Shown: positions 4,199-7,245 of the stretch, in pieces
How positions within the stretch are numbered: position 1 is the stretch's first letter
Layout of the letters: each line of letters starts with the position of its first letter
Assembly (NCBI GenBank): GCA_003476475.1
Contig: DMUD01000183.1
Span: forward strand, 1-7,245
Length of the DNA stretch: 7,245 nt
From: Cytophagales bacterium
GTDB taxonomy: Bacteria; Bacteroidota; Bacteroidia; Cytophagales; UBA9547
Direction of reading: 5' to 3'
Made by a program: the position numbers and the translations under genes
Notes under the pieces: generated by a model
What the model saw: only the letters and a program-made list of their open reading frames with translations
Database searches by the model: none
What the model was told of the DNA's origin: nothing

Positions 4199-4579
4199 AT
4201 GGAGGATATCGGCAAGGTGTTGGACAAGCTAAAAATGGCAAGAAAAGAGAAAGGCTATTCGCACGAAAACATGGCGATAGAGTTGGGTATAAGCCAGGCA
4301 GCCTACACCAATATAGAGAAAAACGAGTCGAAACTAACGGTAGAACGATTGATAAAAATTTCGGAAATATTAGAAAAGCCTACCTATTACTTTTTCGAGA
4401 CTAGCCCACATAACATATACAACCAGCACAATACTGACAATGCCATTGGCCACATTGACAATTTGTACCAAGACAATAAAGAAACCCAAGCCCGCTTGGT
4501 GCAAAGCTACGAGGCCGCCATTCAAAACCTGAAAGAAGAAGTGGCCTTTCTGCGCAGCCTGCTTGATGCAAAAAAATAG
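4199..4579 (+). CDS. XRE-family (Cro/C1-type HTH) transcriptional regulator with C-terminal coiled coil
   Basis: 126 codons from ATG 4199 to TAG 4577-4579; an in-frame TTG at 4184 would add five residues but is part of the promoter-like TATTTG and is less likely. Residues 7-65 form a Cro/C1-type helix-turn-helix: LKMARKEKGYS, helix 2 around SHENMAIELG (21-30), the recognition helix around SQAAYTNIEKNES (32-44), then LTVERLIKISEILE (46-59). Residues 66-90 are a polar linker and 91-123 are a Glu/Gln/Lys/Leu-rich helix (ETQARLVQSYEAAIQNLKEE, continuing LRSLLDAKK) likely to form a dimeric coiled coil. There is no ligand or peptidase domain. The regulator diverges from the T9SS/FISUMP pair and precedes the M3 peptidase by 54 bases, so either could be a target; self-regulation is also usual for the family. 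The target is inference. Confidence 0.88.
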   Translation: MEDIGKVLDKLKMARKEKGYSHENMAIELGISQAAYTNIEKNESKLTVERLIKISEILEKPTYYFFETSPHNIYNQHNTDNAIGHIDNLYQDNKETQARLVQSYEAAIQNLKEEVAFLRSLLDAKK

Positions 4580-4633
4580 TTTTCCTTTTCAGCTTCCTCC
4601 TCCTAATATTGCTTTCTTTTCTCACTCTTAATT

Positions 4634-6325
4634 ATGCGTTCATTTACCAATCCCCAATTGAAAATTGAAACCTGGGACGACCTAAAACCTTATTTTGAAA
4701 GTTTGCTCGCGCGACCTATCGATAGTTTAGCGCAATACCAACAATGGTTGCACGACCGTTCCGAACTGGAGTCGGTTGTTTCGGAAGATTTGGCTTGGCG
4801 CTATGTGCGCATGACCTGCGACACGGCCAGCAAAGAAAAGACGGAGCTTTACACCTATTTTATCGCCCACATCGAGCCCCAAATTGCCCCCATTTCCAAC
4901 CAACTCGACGAGAAAGCGCTTGCTAGTCCTTTTCGTAGCCAGCTTACGGGCAGTGCATTTGGCATCATGTTTCGCAGCATCGAAAAAAATGCCCAGATAT
5001 TTCGAGAAGCCAATGTGCCGCTTTTTGCCGAAATGTCGCAAGAATCACAAAAATATGGTGCCATAGCTGGTGCCATGACGGTAGAGCTGGATGGCGATGA
5101 AGTGACCTTGCAAAAGGCAGCCGACAGGCTACAAAGCACCAATCGCCAAGAACGAGAGGCGGCGTACCGCAAAATAAACGACCGAAGGAAAACGGACAGC
5201 AACACGCTGAATGACTTGTACGACAAGCTCATAACCATGCGCCATCAGGTAGCGTTGAATGCCGATTTTGCCAATTTTCGCGACTATATGTTTGTGAGTT
5301 TGGGGCGTTTCGATTACACCAAGGAAGACTGTTTTGCTTTTCACGACGCCATTGCCAACGAGGTGGTGCCCTTGCTGAACCAATTGGCCACAGACCGCAA
5401 AGAGAAACTGGACATTGACTCTTTGCGCCCTTGGGATTTGAGTGTGGACAAGCTGGGCAAAGCACCTTTGAAACCTTTTGCCACCGCCGACGAATTGTTG
5501 GAAAAAACGATTGCGTGTTTTGATAAGCTCGACACCTTTTTGGGCGATTGTTTGCGAGTGATGCAAAAAATGAACCGTTTCGATTTGGAATCGAGAAAGG
5601 GCAAAGCACCGGGTGGCTACAATTACCCGATGGAAGAAACGGGCTATCCCTTTATTTTCATGAACGCCACTTCCAACTTTCGCGACATGATTACGCTGTT
5701 GCACGAAGGGGGACATGCCGTGCATTCGGTTTTGACCAAAGATTTGGAACTGAACAGCTTCCGATCTTTTACTTCTGAAGTGGCTGAATTGGCTTCCATG
5801 AGTATGGAACTGATTACGATGGACTACTGGGATATTTTCTTTCCCAACCCCGACGACCTAAAAAGAGCCAAAAGGCAGCATTTGGAACAAATAATCGAAA
5901 CCTTGCCTTGGGTGGCCATTATCGACAAATTTCAACATTGGGTGTATGAAAATCCCAAGCATAGCCTTGCCCAGCGCACGGCCGAATGGAACAAGATTCA
6001 CCATTCTTTTAGTGCCAGTTTGATAGATTGGGAGGGTTTGCAATCATACAAAGACATTGTGTGGCAGAAACAGCTACACTTATATGAAGTTCCCTTCTAT
6101 TATGTGGAATACGGCATTGCCCAACTGGGAGCATTGGCAGTGTGGAAAAACTGCAAGGAAAAGCCGCAAGAAGGGCTGAAGCAATACTTGGCGGCACTTT
6201 CGCTGGGCTATACCAAACCCATCAAAGAAATTTATGCCACGGCTGGTATTCGTTTCGATTTTTCAAAAGACTACATCAGCGAGTTGATGCGTTTTGTGAA
6301 ATCGGAATTGGAAAAGCTGGATTAG
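4634..6325 (+). CDS. M3-family oligoendopeptidase (PepF-like zinc metallopeptidase)
   Basis: 563 codons from ATG 4634 to TAG 6323-6325, in the usual size range of the shorter M3 oligoendopeptidases. The catalytic site is HEGGH at residues 357-361 within FRDMITLLHEGGHAVHS: His357 and His361 bind zinc and Glu358 is the general base. The third zinc ligand is most likely Glu385 in SEVAELASMSMEL (381-393), which matches the 'E.aS..nE' block of the family. Upstream, GYNYPMEETGYPFIFMNAT (about 331-349) is the conserved substrate-side strand, and the C-terminal YEVPFYYVEYGIAQLGA block (about 484-500) holds the family's conserved Tyr residues. There is no signal peptide, so the enzyme is cytoplasmic; family members cut short peptides (roughly 5-20 residues), for example in peptide recycling and signal-peptide turnover. 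It may be read through from the XRE gene or from a weak TAATATTG box (4604-4611). No terminator is visible after the stop. Confidence 0.94.
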   Translation: MRSFTNPQLKIETWDDLKPYFESLLARPIDSLAQYQQWLHDRSELESVVSEDLAWRYVRMTCDTASKEKTELYTYFIAHIEPQIAPISNQLDEKALASPFRSQLTGSAFGIMFRSIEKNAQIFREANVPLFAEMSQESQKYGAIAGAMTVELDGDEVTLQKAADRLQSTNRQEREAAYRKINDRRKTDSNTLNDLYDKLITMRHQVALNADFANFRDYMFVSLGRFDYTKEDCFAFHDAIANEVVPLLNQLATDRKEKLDIDSLRPWDLSVDKLGKAPLKPFATADELLEKTIACFDKLDTFLGDCLRVMQKMNRFDLESRKGKAPGGYNYPMEETGYPFIFMNATSNFRDMITLLHEGGHAVHSVLTKDLELNSFRSFTSEVAELASMSMELITMDYWDIFFPNPDDLKRAKRQHLEQIIETLPWVAIIDKFQHWVYENPKHSLAQRTAEWNKIHHSFSASLIDWEGLQSYKDIVWQKQLHLYEVPFYYVEYGIAQLGALAVWKNCKEKPQEGLKQYLAALSLGYTKPIKEIYATAGIRFDFSKDYISELMRFVKSELEKLD

Positions 6326-6354
6326 CGATAAACTAATTGGCGGCATAATCGTTG

Positions 6355-6362
6355 TATATTTG
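6355..6362 (+). promoter_or_regulatory. Candidate -7 box of the trpB promoter
   Basis: TATATTTG is a perfect TAnnTTTG box. It lies 22 bases before the trpB ATG, giving a leader of about 15-18 bases. A TTG at 6337-6339 is upstream, with 15 bases between it and the box, slightly shorter than the spacing usually given for Bacteroidota promoters. The short leader leaves no room for a Trp leader peptide or attenuator between this box and trpB. Confidence 0.5.
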
Positions 6363-6384
6363 TCTTTTACAATCTAGGAAAGCC

Positions 6385-7245
6385 ATGGCACATTTTGAAG
6401 TAGATGAAAGGGGGTTTTATGGAAGTTTTGGGGGAGCATTTATCCCCGAAATGCTGTACCCCAACGTAGAAGAGTTGCGCGAGAAATATCTCGGCATTAT
6501 TCACGACCCATCTTTTCAGGAAGAATGGCGCAGTTTGCTGAAAGACTATGTAGGCCGTCCTACACCACTTTTTCTGGCCAAAAGGCTTTCTGAAAAATAC
6601 GGTTGCACCATATACTTGAAACGCGAAGACCTGTGCCACACGGGTGCACACAAAGTCAACAATACACTTGGGCAAATTATTTTGGCCAAACGCCTAGGCA
6701 AAACCCGCATCATAGCCGAAACGGGGGCCGGCCAGCACGGAGTAGCCACAGCTACTGCATGTGCGCTCATGGGCATGAAATGCGTCATTTACATGGGCAA
6801 AGTGGACATCGAAAGGCAGGCTCCCAACGTGCATCGCATGAAGATATTGGGAGCTGAGGTGCGCGCGGCCACTTGTGGTAGCCAAACCCTGAAAGATGCT
6901 ACCAACGAAGCAATGCGCGACTGGATTAGCAATCCCGAAGACACCCATTACATCATAGGGTCGGTAGTAGGCCCACATCCTTTCCCCGACATGGTGGCAC
7001 GTTTTCAGGCGGTGATAAGCGAAGAAATCATGCTACAGCTACATGAAAAGACGGGTAAATCTACTCCCGACTATGTGATAGCCTGTGTGGGTGGTGGCAG
7101 CAATGCGGCAGGTGCCTTTTACCTTTTTTTAGACAAGCCACAAGTGAAACTTGTCGCAGCAGAGGCGGCAGGCTTGGGGGTGCTTTCGGGTTATTCGGCC
7201 GCTACCACAGTGCTTGGCAAACCGGGAGTGTTGCTAGGCAGCCGT
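6385..7245 (+). CDS. trpB: Tryptophan synthase beta subunit, 5' part (runs off the window)
   Basis: 287 codons are open from ATG 6385 to the window edge, about three quarters of the roughly 395 residues of TrpB. TrpB condenses indole with L-serine to L-tryptophan using PLP, as the beta dimer of the alpha2-beta2 complex. The sequence shows GFYGSFGGAFIPE near the N-terminus, GRPTPL, KREDLCHTGAHKVNNT with the PLP lysine at Lys90 (Lys87 in enteric TrpB), AETGAGQHGVATA with the catalytic Glu at 112 (Glu109), GSQTLKDATNEAMRDW, IGSVVGPHPFP, and the PLP phosphate loop GGGSNA at 236-241. All key residues are present, so the enzyme should be active. An AGGAAA about 4-5 bases before the ATG may serve as a ribosome binding site. 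The upstream neighbour is a peptidase rather than trpF or trpC, and a promoter box lies in the 59-base gap, so this may be the head of a trpBA unit; the downstream gene is not visible. Confidence 0.97.
   Translation, partial: MAHFEVDERGFYGSFGGAFIPEMLYPNVEELREKYLGIIHDPSFQEEWRSLLKDYVGRPTPLFLAKRLSEKYGCTIYLKREDLCHTGAHKVNNTLGQIILAKRLGKTRIIAETGAGQHGVATATACALMGMKCVIYMGKVDIERQAPNVHRMKILGAEVRAATCGSQTLKDATNEAMRDWISNPEDTHYIIGSVVGPHPFPDMVARFQAVISEEIMLQLHEKTGKSTPDYVIACVGGGSNAAGAFYLFLDKPQVKLVAAEAAGLGVLSGYSAATTVLGKPGVLLGSR

Noticed and set aside
5129..5725. 198-codon minus-strand open frame inside the M3 peptidase gene
   Set aside because: It lies wholly opposite a well-conserved catalytic gene and its translation has no recognisable motif; it is a shadow of the plus-strand coding frame.
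6326..6384. Riboswitch or Trp attenuator before trpB
   Set aside because: The gap is only 59 bases, has no run of Trp codons in a leader frame and no competing stems.

Overview
The window looks like chromosomal DNA from a member of the Bacteroidota. Four things point that way: a protein with a C-terminal type IX secretion (Por) sorting domain, a secreted FISUMP-domain protein, perfect Bacteroidota-type -7 boxes (TAnnTTTG) ahead of the antitoxin gene and trpB, and a general lack of strong Shine-Dalgarno sites. The sequence alone does not support a genus.

Layout. Bases 1-944 hold the 3' end of an MscS-type mechanosensitive channel gene, whose stop codon overlaps the GTG start of a membrane-anchored DUF218 (YdcF/SanA/ElyC-like) protein. 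Bases 1101-1619 encode a gamma-class carbonic-anhydrase-like hexapeptide-repeat protein. Bases 1857-2388, minus strand, hold a compact type II toxin-antitoxin pair: a small antitoxin upstream of, and overlapping, a RelE/ParE-like toxin. Bases 2723-4016, minus strand, hold a two-gene unit for exported proteins: a small T9SS-tailed protein followed 13 bases later by a FISUMP lipoprotein-like/surface protein without its own tail. A divergent XRE-type regulator (4199-4579) follows, then an M3-family oligoendopeptidase (4634-6325). Last is the 5' three quarters of trpB (6385 to the window edge), which appears to have its own promoter.

The flanking genes (peptidase, trpB, carbonic anhydrase, DUF218) look like ordinary core genome. 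The accessory character lies in the middle, roughly 950-4200, which is visibly richer in A+T. There the intergenic spaces carry a repeat family that the genes do not explain. Copy B (1694-1826) and copy C (2587-2706) are direct repeats, 87 of 91 bases identical over their core at a constant offset of 880, and they bracket the toxin-antitoxin cassette. A shorter, diverged copy A (995-1050) lies in inverted orientation after the DUF218 gene. Seen from the gene whose stop precedes it, every copy has the same orientation, so the family behaves like a 3'-UTR element. Copy C contains a perfect 13-bp hairpin. In addition, a 21-base inverted repeat (20/21) brackets the carbonic anhydrase gene.

I do not see a clear new multi-gene system. 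The strongest leads are this repeat family with the toxin-antitoxin cassette inside it, and the small T9SS/FISUMP operon with its divergent regulator.
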